The notes beneath the pieces were generated by a model that did not search any database, was not told where the DNA came from, and worked only from the letters and a program-made list of their open reading frames with translations. Shown here in pieces: positions 21,656 through 34,107 of a stretch of DNA of 64,000 nt (position 1 is the first letter of the stretch; each line of letters starts with the position of its first letter). Source of the DNA: Molossus alvarezi (lineage: Eukaryota > Chordata > Mammalia > Chiroptera > Molossidae); the NCBI GenBank assembly GCA_037176705.1, contig CM073894.1, positions 30,897,501 through 30,961,500 on the forward strand, read 5' to 3'. The translations under genes were made by a program, and so were the position numbers.

Positions 21656-24130
21656 CCCCTCTGTGGAAACCACAGCCTGGATTTCAGCCTCGTTATAATG
21701 GGTGCTTTCCATCCATCTTAGAACACCATTTAAAGGGAAGTGTAAATATATTCCTGTTTCACATGTTAGGAAACTGAGGCACAGTGTGTGTGCTTGTATT
21801 TATTTATTCATGTTGTATTTATTTAGTCACCTAAATAAAATATGTTAAGTCACATAAGTATAACATGGTACACAAAAGGGGCAAGTTTTGTTTCCCTGGA
21901 TTTTCCGAGTCAAATCTCACTGGTACGACAAATAATTTTCTGTGGACTTTCTCCTATGGAGAGTGATTTTTTTTTTTTCCACTGAAATTCCCCAATGAAC
22001 TAACCCTGTGTGAGAATAACCTCTGAGCTCCATGTGGACTCAGATTCAGTTTGATTTTATTTATTTAGTATATTTCATGTTCCCTTTTCTCCTCCCAGAG
22101 ATATTTGGCTTCTGATTGCAAAAGGCCCAGCAGCCCTTTCCCTAGGCAGAGTAGGAAGATCTGTCTGATACTCTGTAAAGCGCTATATATAAGAGATGTA
22201 ACATCAGGCATATCATTTTAAGTGACATGTCATCATCCAATGGGCCCACCACAAAAAGATATCATTATAATCAACAGAATTTCCTTAACATTTTGCCTCA
22301 GGATAAATACACTCATTTCCCAATTACAAGTTCAACTTTCAAAAGTTCAATTGGGAGGAGCAGAAGAACTAATGGTACCAAAAGTCAATTGGCTCATTTG
22401 ATATTTTTTTTCCTGAAAATAGACCCAATTCCCAGATACAGAAAATAACCTTTATTAAAAATCTTTCCCCTAAAAAAGTGGCTTTGATTGACACCCATTT
22501 GTCAGGGCCTACGAACACCAGACCAAATTTTTAAAATTATTTTTTCCGTCTATAATATTAGCTTTCACTCCCCCAGGTTTCTAAAGGGTGTGGTGGGTGA
22601 GTTTGCCTCACCATATGAATCTGCTTTTGAGAATTTATTATGAAAATAGAGGGATAATTGAATGAAGGGCAAGTTTTAAAGAGACATAAAATCATAGATC
22701 AATTAAGATGTTCTTACTGATAATAAAAATGAATGAATGAGAAAGAAAAATAATGTGGATGCCTAGTAAAATAATAATTCACAGTTTATTCCAAAAACTT
22801 TAAAAACTGAGTATATTTATCACTTTGTTTAAACAGGAGGAAAAGGTTTATGTATGCTATAATACAACAAACCCTTCAGGGAAATGTAAAATAACTTGTC
22901 AGACATGGGGACACAGGTAATTGTTTCTTCTGGAGAGCGGTAGCCCTTGAATGATCATTTATGTTATCACTAAGGTGAAACCTAGGTTTTAGAGAATTGT
23001 AAGTATCTATGTATATGTAACACATCCAATCAGAAGAAAGACTCCATCCGTGTGTGTGAGATGAATTATACTGATGTCTGTTATAAATCCCTAACATAGC
23101 TCATGAGATCAATTAAGATGTTCAAGCAGCTACAAAAAAGGATGATTGAGGCAAATGGTAACATCAGGATGACCATATGGTAAGGGGAAACTAGAACTGT
23201 TTGGACGTAAAATGAGAGCAATTGGAATTCCAGTTACAATCATACACTGCACAGCGAGGTGATAGCAGAATGAGGCAGCCAAGAAAAATACTAAATGAAG
23301 AACAGTTTGGGCAGTGATAAAGACAAACAAGCTTGTGCTTCCAAGTCAATAAACAGGTGCTAGGAACACAGGGTGACATCATCTGTGTCTGTTCTTTCCT
23401 TCCCCCAGACCAAGAGCCTCCTGGTTTACTGCAGGGCCAGGTATTTATACCAGAGAAGTAGCTCTTGGATTTTGTACATAGTGAAAGCGATTTTTGTGTG
23501 GTGTTTAGCCAAAGGGGAAATAGTTCTGAAATGAGACCATGAAAGATTGTATTCCCTCTGCTTTTCCAGGGACAAGCAAATGAGTTGTGTTGCTCTATAT
23601 ATGGTCTAGGCCAGTTTCTCTCAAGGATGCTCAGTGGGCTGTGCCTTGAGTCATCATCACCACAGGATACAACGGCCTTTGGAAACTGGAGCTTATCTTG
23701 GAATGCAATATCAGGTGATAACAGACTTGACAGTTCATGTCACCCCAGCAGTAAAAGCTAAAAGGTTTTCATTTTTCAGATTTTCTTCAAAATGCAAACT
23801 GTGATAGGCAATTTAGCCTAACTTTTCACAGCAGTTTTAAATCTATATTTACTAATGATTCCATCATGTGTTGAAAGGATTACACTTTAAAATCTTCATC
23901 AATTAAGGATATTGAAACATAAGAACTTAACCCAGCCCTCTAGATGGAATATGTCTTTTGGAAAATTCACTAATCTTTTTATTCACAAATAATGAAGCCA
24001 CTCTGAATATATTCAAGCTGTTTAAAGCTAAATGGAAATCTTAGACTGGGGAACATTTTATGATCAACTAAGAAATATAATGATCTTTAAAAGATACAGA
24101 GGCAGGAAATATGTTTACAAGCAGGAGTTT
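21656..24130. other. Unassigned stretch
   Basis: About 2.5 kb without a repeat I can name securely. 23605-23700 begins like a hAT-Charlie end ('ggccagtttctctcaagga') but the partner end is not visible. No gene supported. Confidence 0.3.
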
Positions 24131-24345
24131 TGAAACAAGAGGTGGAACTTACTCTATATGTAACACTAGACAAACGACTTCTCCTTACCTGTATTCCTAC
24201 ATCATCAAAATAGAGATAATAATTGAATCTACCTCATAGGTTGGTTGTGAGGATCAAATGATAAAAAACCTATAATGTGCTTAATGCGATATTTGGTATA
24301 CAGGAAGTGTTCACTAAACATAGGTATTATTGACATTGTTGTGAA
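24130..24345 (+). mobile_element. MIR SINE, sense
   Basis: Nearly full MIR order: 'tgtaacactagacaaacga', 'atcaaaatagagataataa', 'ctacctcataggttggttg', 'tgaggatcaaatgataaaa', 'aggaagtgttcactaaaca'. Confidence 0.8.
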
Positions 24346-24413
24346 AATAATATAAGTGAGAAGAAAAAGGAGATTCTTGTTTATGTCCAATGGAAAAGCA
24401 CAAGAAAGTAACT

Positions 24414-24478
24414 GGTTTTGAAGTGTTAATATGCATCAGAATCATCCATGGAGATCACTAAGAATACTGGTTTCCTGT
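24414..24478. mobile_element. MER5A-like hAT-Charlie fragment
   Basis: 'gcatcagaatcatccatgg' and 'agatcactaagaatactgg' match the interior of MER5-type elements. The SINE at 24479 interrupts it; text after the SINE ('gtttgggaacacctatttc') may be its far end. Confidence 0.5.
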
Positions 24479-24594
24479 CCAGCCGATGTGGCTCAGTGAT
24501 TGAGCAATGACCCATGAACCAAGAGGTCACTGGTTCGATTCCCGGTCAGGACACATGCCCAGGTTGTGGGCCTGATCCCTTAAGGGGGCATGCC
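24479..24594 (+). mobile_element. VES-type SINE, 3'-truncated
   Basis: Head and first body half only ('gatgtggctcagtgattga', 'ggttcgattcccggtcagg', 'ggttgtgggcctgatccct'). It stops at 'gggggcatgcc' with no (TC)n or A-tail. Unlike the head-only copies it has no A-tail or visible duplication, so a later deletion is the simpler explanation. Confidence 0.85.
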
Positions 24595-24966
24595 TAGTTT
24601 GGGAACACCTATTTCTAGCTAATGGCATGTACGCATTCTCTGATGCTATTAAATATAAGCATCAGCTTAAGTTGATGTCTAATGTCCTACTTTTCTTCAG
24701 AGAAAAATCTGTGTACAATAAAAATTGCTTCATATCTTTTTCTAAAACTATTTTCTACAATTGTACTATTCAGTTATTTTGCATTATTTATTTTTTCCAG
24801 ACACTGTTTTGTGGTCTGTAGTTACTCCAATAAGGGCACATTGTCCCTGTTCATAAGGAGCTTACAGGATAGTGAAAAAAAATGAGTAAGTGAAAATATT
24901 AAAATATAATATTATAAGGACTATAGAAGTTTGATCAGAGGATCAGGTGGAAAAAAAAATTAGAGT

Positions 24967-25166
24967 CCAGCAGGTGTGGCTCAGTGGTTGAGCATCGACC
25001 CATGCACCAAGAGGTTGCTGGTTTGATTCTCCGTCAGGACACATGCCCAGGTTGTGGGCCCAATCCCCAGTGGGGGCCATGCAGGAGGTAGCCAATCAAT
25101 GTTCTCTCTCATCGATGTTTCTATCTCTCTTTCTCTCACTTCCTCTCTCTAAAAATTAGTAGAGGA
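24967..25166 (+). mobile_element. VES-type SINE (TGTGGCTCAGTGGTTGAG subtype), full length
   Basis: Clean head 'caggtgtggctcagtggtt', 'catgcaccaagaggttgct', body 'ccaatcaatgttctctctc', (TC)n and a short A-rich end. Target-site duplication (A)9TTAGAG at 24951-24965 and 25167-25181. Confidence 0.93.
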
Positions 25167-25269
25167 AAAAAAAAATTAGAGACACACCTATTCAGGGAAC
25201 CATGTGAAAGAGAGAGGCTGGAGAAAGTTGAGACCAGAAAAATTATAGAGGATATAGCAAGCAGATTTG

Positions 25270-26280
25270 GAGGTGTACATTTCAATTCAACAAGCCTTTA
25301 CTAAGCAAAGAGGGAAGTTGAAGAAATTATGACTTAGTTCTTGTTGTAAATGTGCTTATGTTTTACATGTAAGTACATCACATATAATTATTGTTGAAGA
25401 AGAATATAACAAGTGTTACAGGAAAGAAATATTTCTTGACTTCAGTACTATTAACATTTTATAGTTGGAAGTTGACCTATGCTTGATAGGATATTTAGCA
25501 GCATCTCTGGTCTCTGTCAATTAGTCGACAGAAGGCTTCATATCTTCACTTCCCCTTAAATCATGACAATCAAAAATATCTACAAATTTTACCAAATACC
25601 CTATGGGAAGAAAAACCATCCCTAGTTGAGAATTAGTTCATTTGAGATACAAAGTTAAACATAACTTGGGAAGGGTCAGATAAATTTCAATCAAGGTATA
25701 TCAGGGAAGACTTTATGGAATGAAAGGAAATTGAGTTGAGCCTTTGAAAAGGCAGAGAGTGTGAGAGAACTTACTATATTTAGAAAAGCCAATGACTAGA
25801 GAATTGGCTGCATGAGAGAGATGCAGAAGTCGAGATGAAGCATGTAGGATCATGGGAATTCTTACATACTAAGGGAAGAATGTTAGACTTCATTCTGAAG
25901 ACATGAGGGACACTTGAATGTTTTGGAACAAAAGGTAATATGCTCTGGTCTTAGAAACATAATTGATGGTAGTGTGAAGAATGCATTGGGAGAGACAGTG
26001 ACAGAAGCAAAAACAAACAAATAAACAAACCTGCGTGGAGTAACAACATCTAATTTTGGATATACATAAAGGAAGTGTACAAGAGGAGATGGATCAAAGA
26101 AACCCTATGCAAACTAGGAAGTTGTAATGAGAGCTGGATAGGAGGAATACGATTCTGATCTGGAAGACTTGGTAAAGGTGTGGTAATAAATGAAACAAGA
26201 GACATCCAAGGGAGAAGTGTTGCCAGCGTGGAAGTAGGAATGGAAAAGACCATTAATTCTGTTCTGTTGCTCATAGCACA
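25270..26280 (+). mobile_element. Ancient LINE UTR-like repeat, split by a MER20-like element
   Basis: Starts 'caattcaacaagcctttac' and continues after the inserted element with 'atatcagggaagactttat', 'ttagacttcattctgaaga' and 'ggaacaaaaggtaatatgc'. Same block order as the copy at 44614-45690. Highly diverged; class assignment uncertain. Confidence 0.5.
25426..25637 (-). mobile_element. MER20-like hAT-Charlie element
   Basis: Order 'cagtactattaacatttta', 'ggatatttagcagcatctc', 'tctctgtcaattagtcgac', 'tgacaatcaaaaatatcta' and terminal 'cctagttgagaattag' matches MER20 read antisense. Its ends are still similar to the family ends. Lies within the LINE UTR-like repeat. Confidence 0.75.
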
Positions 26281-26397
26281 TCTCTGTGAAAACGTTTGAT
26301 AGTCAATAGGATGTCCGAATCAAAAGCTCAAGAGATGACAGCTTTTAAGTTTCAAAATACAGATTTGACTCTTAGTTGTCAAACCAGGGGTAAAGAA

Positions 26398-26436
26398 ACA
26401 CACACAACACACACACACAAACACACATACACACAG
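26398..26436. repeat. (CA)n microsatellite
   Basis: Interrupted acac run of about 38 bases. Confidence 0.85.
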
Positions 26437-26440
26437 TGTT

Positions 26441-28310
26441 TTAAATATAAAATTTGTGTTATTGGTACATAACAAGTGAGTGCTAAGGAAGGAAAGTAAG
26501 GCCGAGAGATAGCAATTAGAAAAATTCTATAATAATATGGAGAAGAAAGGGTTGCCAAAGACACTGAGGAAAAAGGTGTCAGGAAATAAGTCAGTATGTT
26601 TGGATATTAGTAATGTTACTTTACCAATAACAACTCAGAATTTATACTATTGTTAACTTCTTCATACAATATCAACCTTCCACCATAATTAAAATAATAA
26701 AGACTATATACTTGAAAAATTAAGAAGTAATTTATTAGTCTCTACATCAAATTTGTAAGTTAGAACCTTTGGTTTTGTTTTTAAAAATTCCTTGACTATT
26801 AAGTTCTGCAGCATACAATTTATAAACACTGCTTTCTGGTTTTCAAATTTCAGAATCATTATATATACCAAGCCCTAAATTTTTTTTAAAAAAATGTAAG
26901 AATAGAAATGTTATTTACTTTCTGATTTAAACATTATGTAACAAATGAGAGAAGTTGAGACATGGGAGGGAGGGGAAGAGCTGAAACAAATGATAGGAAT
27001 ATTAATTTCCTCATTTTACATAATGAGCAATTCAGGAGATCTTGACTACAATTCTACAATTGTTTAGATGAGTCCCTTGATATTGCAAAAGGACACCCTC
27101 CAATTCAAGGTGACTGAATAAATAAGTTTGCATCTTAGCCTTCAAAGCATCCCCAGTGCAATGCAATTACTAAGTACAAAAATGAAATAACCCCATAACT
27201 GTAAAGAGAAAGTAAGAGGTATTCATAAGTAGATAGGCTTCTCAGTTTATTCTTAGACCAGTTAAATTGTGTAGCCATAATCTAGAACATACTCTGACAA
27301 GTTTACATGTTTGTCATAACCCAGAGGGTCTTTAAGCACAGACTTTGTAAATGCGATGAAGGGCAGGAGTGAAAAGTGGAGCTGAATAAAGGTAGATTAG
27401 TTTAAGATCTACAAATGGAAAACTTAGTATCCTCCTACCCTGCTATCTTTATGCAAAGAGGGAAGCAGCTCATTGTCATCTTGCAGGTAAATTATAAATG
27501 AGTTTCTCCCAGTGCCAAGCTTTCTTCAAATTACAATATAGGGGTTCCAGTCTGAAAGCCAACTCCTTGCTCACCCAGCTCCAAACAAAGGCTGTATCTG
27601 ATACTCTATTCCAGGCAAATACTCTTGGGAGATGACTATTATAGAATTTATCTACTTAAAAAATAGCAGAGGAAACTCACACAAGCTATCAATTTTTAAA
27701 TCTCAAATACAAATTCACTGCCAAGATTTCCCATATATACAGAAAAATTCAGCAAAATGGAGGGGAGCAGGAAAACTAAACTTTGAAGAATAAAATCTAA
27801 TTCTGGAAACAGAAAAAAAAACCCATTAAATAATAACTTTAACGACTAAAGAGAGTTTGAAGAAGGTATCATATTTATGCTTAAAAGAGCACCATAAATA
27901 AATAATCATTGTATAAAAGGAGCTCTTTTCAAGATTTAAAGGGCATGTCTCTATTTTGGAAAGGTTCACCACATGCCCACAAAAATATGAAAAAAAAAAA
28001 AAAATTACTGTTAGACATATTCTTTTATTGAATAGAGAAAACTTTAAGGAAAAACAAAATCAGAAACACCACCAATGACAATGTTGGATTCTAAGAGATT
28101 ATAAAACAAAGTCTAAATTTTAAAGGAAAATAAATTTGAACATAGTATTTGATACCCAGCAAAACTATCGTATTTTGTAAGGTAACAATCAGGAGATTTT
28201 TAGACATGTAAAGAATTTTCTTTTATATAATTTTGTAAGTTTGTTGAAGTGGTACTTCATCCAGACAGTCAACAACTTTGTAATAATTATATATGGTATC
28301 CAGTGGATAA
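26441..28310. other. Unassigned A-rich sequence
   Basis: About 1.9 kb. Near 28150, 'gatacccagcaaaactatc' is reminiscent of old L1-associated sequence. No repeat boundary or gene can be supported. Confidence 0.3.
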
Positions 28311-28315
28311 TTGAA

Positions 28316-28442
28316 GGGAGCACTAGGTAAAGTATATGATTGTCTAACCACTAGGCTATACATCTGAAACTAATACAAAATGATGTTAAATGAAAACTGT
28401 AATTGATAAAATACCAATAGTTCAAATGATAATAAAAAAAAA
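28316..28442 (+). mobile_element. LINE-1 3' end, sense
   Basis: L1 3' UTR text 'gattgtctaaccactaggc', 'tacatctgaaactaataca', 'tgaaaactgtaattgataa', followed by an A-rich tail. It is the sense counterpart of the UTR at 17480-17560. 5'-truncated. Confidence 0.75.
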
Positions 28443-29190
28443 GGGGAAAATATCAAGACATAGGAAGAAATGTGATCTTGCAAGCAGAGGGTTTCCATCA
28501 TGTCAAATGTGTAATCCACCTAGAGAAAAATAGTTCAGATTGAAAAAAAAAAGATGAAAAAATTAGTGAGAAAATATTCCAGGTTAGTAGAGAGTTTATA
28601 AAACACAACAGTTAAGAAGCTGGAAATTCACAAAAAGTTATTATTGTCATCACACTGGGAAAAAAAATAAAAATGTTAAAGAAAAAATCATGGTTTAAAT
28701 ATAAAGCAAAATAATAGATGGTATGATTTAGAGACATTAATAAAGTGTAAGCAATACAAATTCACTTGACTTTGTTGTCCTGATACCATGTACATTCTCT
28801 TTGGAAGGAAAAATGGATACACAGAAGTAGAAATATTTTCTCACTATTTCACCCAATGAGGAGCAACATAGACAGTGTCAAAAAATGTAAATAGTACTTA
28901 GTGGTTTTAACTTGATCAACCTTTGGTACAAAGCACAAATGATCTGGTTGTGTTCTATGTACCAGTACTTTGATGTGTTAGTTGACTAAGAAAGGGACGT
29001 AAGTGAAATACCAGTTTCACCTTACTGAATGTTTGTGAGTTATGAAATATTTTATTATAGTACAAATATAATTCTTATATGAACCCTATTGTTCTTATTT
29101 ATAGCAAAAGAAAAGTAAGCTAAATAAAATTATAAGTCATTGTGACCTCTGGATGTCACAAAGACATAAAGGTCACTTGAATAGTAAATG
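28443..29190. other. Unassigned A-rich sequence
   Basis: Nothing that I can name. Confidence 0.35.
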
Positions 29191-29192
29191 AA

Positions 29193-29193
<1 letters not shown>

Positions 29194-29233
<40 letters not shown>
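29194..29233. repeat. (TA)n microsatellite
   Basis: About 40 bases of uninterrupted alternating A and T. Confidence 0.95.
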
Positions 29234-29240
<7 letters not shown>

Positions 29241-29324
29241 ACCTTATTGGTTTTCATATCTACTGATAAATATCTATGCAAAGCTAACATGTACTATGTA
29301 GTAGATTTGTAAGGAGTACATATT

Positions 29325-29502
29325 TAATTATGGTACAGAGATATTGTGGATTTTGTTCCAGACTACCACAGTAAAGTGGGTGTTACAATGAAGCGAGTCC
29401 TAATCCTTTTGCTGGTGGAGGATCTTGTCTTCAATTTGTGAAAAACAAAATATCTGTGAAGCACAATAAAGCAAAGCATCATGAAACAAGGTATGCTTGC
29501 AT
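29325..29502. mobile_element. Internally deleted Tigger transposon (Tc1/mariner)
   Basis: Left part 'gagatattgtggattttgt', 'ccagactaccacagtaaag'; middle 'cttttgctggtggaggatc'; right end 'atatctgtgaagcacaata', 'aaagcaaagcatcatgaaa', 'caaggtatgcttgcat'. These are both ends of a Tigger-type element with the transposase gene missing. The right end read in reverse ('gcaagcataccttgtttc') is the most diagnostic part. Confidence 0.75.
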
Positions 29503-29785
29503 ATAAAAATGAAAATATTTAGTTTTTTTACTTTAATAAGATCCTTGCTATATTTAGTTTCTAATTTATTTTATATTGTTGGGATGGATACAACAGGTTT
29601 TACATGTAAGAATACATGGTTTTTAATAGATACATATGTAATGGGACACTCATACTATATATTTATAGAAAAAAAAAGCACAGGATTTAACATAATTCAC
29701 AAGGGATTTGAAAATAGATAAAACTAGGTATGAATCCCGACTATATTGCCATTTAGCTATATGGACTTAAATAAGTTACTTAGCT

Positions 29786-30037
29786 TCATGCAGATGTAAT
29801 TTCCTCCATTGTAAAATAAGGATAATAGCTTATTTTGCTCAACATAATGCTCTCCATGTCTTTCCATGTCATCTCAAAGGGTAAGTGATCTTTTTTTCTT
29901 ACAGCTGCATAGTGTTCCATTGTGTATATGTAGTACAGCTTTTTTATCCAGTCATCTACTGACAGACACTTGGGCTGTTTCCAGATCTTAGCTATTGTAA
30001 ATAGTACTGCAATGACCATAGGTGTGCATATATCCAT
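29786..30037 (-). pseudogene. LINE-1 ORF2 C-terminal fragment (dead)
   Basis: The frame retains L1 ORF2p C-terminal text: LFTIAKIWKQPKCLSVDDW, then YYIYTMEHYAAVRKKDHLP and SIMLSKISY. It belongs to the inverted 5' part of the L1 at 29828-30335. It holds no catalytic motif and the last residues run into MIR sequence. Not a gene. Confidence 0.75.
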
Positions 30038-30335
30038 ATGATCTCACTTATTTGTGGAATATAATGAACAAAAATAAACTGATGAACAAAACAGATTCAG
30101 AGACATGGAAGTAGGGAACAGACTGACAAATATCAGAGGGAAGGGGCAAAGTGGGGGCTGAAAGAGATAAACCAAAGAACTTATATGCATATATGCCTAA
30201 ACAACGGACACAGACAAAAGAATGGTAAAGGTTGGGTGGAGGTGAAGTGAGAGTGGGGAGGAGGAAGTCAATGGAGAAGAAAAGAAGAGACATCTGTAAA
30301 ACTTTCAAAAATGAATTTAAAAAATTAAAAATAAA
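29828..30335 (+). mobile_element. Short LINE-1 with inverted 5' part, inside a MIR
   Basis: 29828-30035 is antisense ORF2 end; 30036-30335 is the sense 3' end ('ctcacttatttgtggaata', 'tcagagacatggaagtagg', A-rich tail). The join near 30035 is head to head. A 17-bp target-site duplication, gtaaaataaggataata at 29811-29827 and gtaaaacaaggataata at 30336-30352 with one mismatch, shows a single insertion event. This is the clearest twin-priming example in the window. Confidence 0.9.
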
Positions 30336-30454
30336 GTAAAACAAGGATAATAACACCTGTCTTGAAAGATCATTGAACAAATTTGAGAACATATATGCAA
30401 CTTGCCTGATAATATTCTCTAAATGGTGTCTATTGTTACTTTTATTATTAACAG

Positions 30455-31478
30455 AACACATTGACCTTGTCTATTGGCATCATGAAAATATGGTGAAGTT
30501 TATGTCATTATTGGTTTTACTTTAATATTTTTATATTAATGTAGGTCTGAAATAAACATAAAGCACAAGAATAATACCTTTAATAAAATTATCAATCAGG
30601 AATCTTAATTTTATAAATAAAATACATCCACAAAATCTAATAGTTTTTAAGGTGGTAATAAAACTAGTCCTGTTGAGATCACTGTACATTGACTTCCCAA
30701 AAATCTCAAAGACAAAGTTAAAGATTATGTCCTAAAAACACACCAGGGTTATCTCTAGCTACCCATAAGAATTGGAGGTCAAGCAAAACCCACAAATTAT
30801 TATAAACACTAAGCAATAGTTTCCCATGACTATAATATTATTGAAATGTGAGGCCTCATAGATCTGATTTCTACTACTTTCTGTACCCTATTTACTAAAA
30901 CAAAACAAAACAAAATGTGTCTTCTATTGTATTCTAATTTGAAATACAAAGTGGAAACCTTTTCAAATGAGTTATCACTACTCAATTTCTTATCAAAAAT
31001 TGTCAGCCACATGATTTAGGCAGTGTTAAATGGCTCCTAATCTCCAGCAATATGAGGCTCCACTTCCCCATGTAGTGCTAGGGAAGACAGCACATGAATA
31101 ATGCAGGTGGCAGCATCACTGGAGGCTCTCATGGTGGTGAAGATCTGAAAACTGGATCATTAGCATTGTTGTAAATGTCAGTTGTCAGACTGGCAATGTC
31201 ATCTCAGGCTCTATTCTTGCCATTGACATAGGGGTTGAAGGCACTGCACTGTTTATGTGTTCATCATAGAGTTGTTAGCCTTTGATGGTGTTGGAAGAAC
31301 AGTGGTCAACTATCTCTATTCATGCCACTTGATAGCTAGAGTGGGCCGTACAGTAGGAACAAAACAGTGCTGGTGCATGCCACACAGACTGGATGAGAAG
31401 GTGGCAACCACACATAGTTTAGTCCTATTTGTTCTATTTAGTTTGAAAGCTACCTTTGATATAAAAAATTCTCTATAG
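30455..31478. other. Unassigned stretch
   Basis: No named repeat. 31020-31260 read on the minus strand gives protein-like text with stops and could be a broken processed pseudogene (see findings); not recognised. Confidence 0.3.
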
Positions 31479-31575
31479 TAGTCCCCCTTATCCAAGGAGG
31501 ATACATTAAAAGACCCCCTGTGATTTCTGAAACCACGAATAGTACTGAACTCTAAACATACTATGTTTTTTCCTC
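31479..31575. mobile_element. Tigger-like transposon end fragment
   Basis: 'tagtcccccttatccaagg', 'gaccccctgtgatttctga', 'aaccacgaatagtactgaa', 'acatactatgttttttcct' match one terminal 100 bp of a Tigger-type element. The other end is not seen. Confidence 0.65.
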
Positions 31576-31579
31576 AAGC

Positions 31580-34090
31580 AAACTCAAAAAGTTTGAGAAC
31601 AGGAAAGGAGAGTGGTCTGGGTTTTTATTGTGGTTAGGGGCTGAGATGGTAGTGAGGGGCTTGGGCAATTGAAGTATTTTGCTGGAACCAAAAGAGGGAG
31701 TATCCAAGCTTTTTTATCAGCTTCCCAAAATGTGGGGCACAAAGGAAAGAGGAAGGGGTAAAGCTAAGAGGCTATCAGCAAACAAAAAATGGTGTCAGAT
31801 TTCTTATTACATGGGTGCTGAAATTTATTTCCATAATTGTGCAATTGACTATTTCTCAACTTAGTCCTCTTGATTTTTGTTTGATTTGAGGCCCTATTTT
31901 TAGGTACATAATCATTAATAATGTTTATGCCTTTTTTATTATGAAATATCCTGTTTATTTTCTTCTAGTTTATCTCAATACAAATCTCAATTCCATTCTC
32001 TAAGTCTTCAATATGTTGATTTGGGCCTGTCCATTCATTCTTAGGTCAAGGTTATTCTGAGTCTTTTATGGGTAGCCCAAGTCTTCATACAGTTTTCAGA
32101 GCCTTTATGAGAAGTTTTAGGTTTAAGTATGTGTTCATGCATAGTTCATGGTTTAAGTATGTGTTCATACCACAATTACATTGCCCTTTCTCTAGATCTC
32201 AGAATTCAATTATTTACATATATGTTGTGGTTCACAGAGGTCCCTCTTCTGCTTCTTTTGTCCCAAAAGACATGGTTTCTTTGGAGTTATAATCGTGGAA
32301 AGAAGGAAAACTAGAGAAAAGCTCAACCACACATTGGTTCCTTCTACACATTTGTCTCCAATACAGAAGTTTCATATTTTTGTTTTCTTATAGATATCCT
32401 TGGGTAGTTGTTTGTTTTTTAAAATAATTCATCTACAGGTTTCTGTTGTTATCGATGGAATAGTCTATAGTGAACTTACTCCACCAAACCTGAGAGGATC
32501 TCTTCAGTGTTACTTATGATATAGATAATTAGTGAATACAACATTTGCTTCTGATTGTACACATTATTTTGTTATTTTAAATGTTGTATTTCTCTATAAA
32601 TATTAAGGAATAAAGGAATACCATCCATCATCTCATTCAGCTGAAAAAAATAACTTCAAATCATCTTCCCTATCCAAATTGTTTCTTCTGAGTGGCTATC
32701 TTGTTTCATTTAAATTTTCTCTTTTAATATCAAAAAACTCTTTCCATGCAAAAAGAAAAGATGAGTGCCTCAAACTGTCTAGCTTTCATTGTTAAGTTCT
32801 TAACGAGTTTATCTTATACATTTCAGTGATTGTTCATTCATGAGAACGTCTTACTAGTCTAAATGTGATTTTATTTCTTATTTTTACTTAGAAAGGGGCT
32901 CTACCTATATATACCAAATCAGAATTAATTCCTAGGTATCTAGATTTATGGAGACATTCAATTGAAACCACAGCAAAACACAGAAAACATACATGAGGAA
33001 AATGGCTATTTTAAGATACAGATAAGGAGAGTAATGATTTGAATAATTCCAAATAGACAGATATCAAAACTATTTATTTAAAAAAATTGTTGATATTACG
33101 TATATGCACATAACTGTGATGCCTAGGGCCATCAAAACTTCAGCTTCTTGTTCAAAGGCTAATTTTAATAAGGCCCAGTGGGTACTGGCCCCATATCAAC
33201 CTACATGGTTGAATAAACCTTCCTATGCACAACTCTTGATGAACAATTTCAGGGTTTCTCAGTTCTGATAATTAAGCTAAAATTTTTGTTGTCACATAAT
33301 TCTATATTAGTTAAGGAGACAGGGAAACATCTGGACCCTATCATCTATAAAATAACTCTTCATATGATGAAATGTCTATTGTTTCCCTCTAACCATTTCT
33401 TCTCTAGATTAAGCAACATCAGTTTCTTTTTTTTGTTTGTTTTCATGGTCCCAATTTTTCCAATACTTTTCTCATGTTCATTTTTTCCACTGCTGTATTC
33501 CTCTTATTGATTGTTAAAGCACCCTATTGTTCTGGATTTATGCAATTCTGACACAAATTGAATCCTTTAAATGGGCCCCAGCTAATGTTTCACATATTCT
33601 AAACTTTATTTATCTCTAGTTTTTACAGGTTATGTTCCTGTTTAAATATCCACCAAAATGTTCATTTCCTCTTTGCTATGTTTCAGGAGAACTGCATTAC
33701 TATTTAAACTATTCTTATAAAATCAAAATCAACTTGTGACTAAAAAAAAAAGGGGGGGGGCAAGAATAAAAATAGAAAATAACTAAATTTGCAATAGTTT
33801 GGTTAAATGTGTGCCAAGATGACTGAAATGCATGGTTTATGAATATATGCCCTGAATTTCCTTCTTGCTCTGTAAGATAACTTCTGAATTTAGCAGGAGT
33901 TCTTAGAGAGATCTTTTACTATGAGGAGAGAATAAAAATTGACCAGTTTATAAGTAGTTATTAAATAGATTAATAAGCTTAAGAATAGCTATTCACAATA
34001 TAGAGTAAATTTTTCTGCATGGCTACACATTCTGGCTCATGGTGGTGCTGAAACATAGATAAAAGTTGGGAAGAGATGACTCTGTTAGCT
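31580..34090. other. Unassigned AT-rich sequence
   Basis: About 2.5 kb with no repeat I can name and only short frames without motifs. A G-run lies near 33753-33760. Confidence 0.3.
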
Positions 34091-34107
34091 CAACAGTGCA
34101 GGCCAAA

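Larger units (their letters stand above)
29716..30450 (+). mobile_element. MIR SINE, sense, split by an L1
   Basis: Left half 29716-29827 ('ggtatgaatcccgactata', 'tatggacttaaataagtta', 'tcctccattgtaaaataag') and right half from 30343 ('ggataataacacctgtctt', 'gaaagatcattgaacaaat') form one MIR once the L1 and one copy of its duplication are removed. Confidence 0.75.

Noticed and set aside
23605..23765. hAT-Charlie element suggested by 'ccagtttctctcaaggatg'
   Set aside because: Only one end-like sequence is visible; no partner end or 8-bp duplication.
30048..30461. 137-residue minus-strand open frame, the second longest in the window
   Set aside because: It runs antisense across the L1 3' end and the right half of a MIR; no domain.
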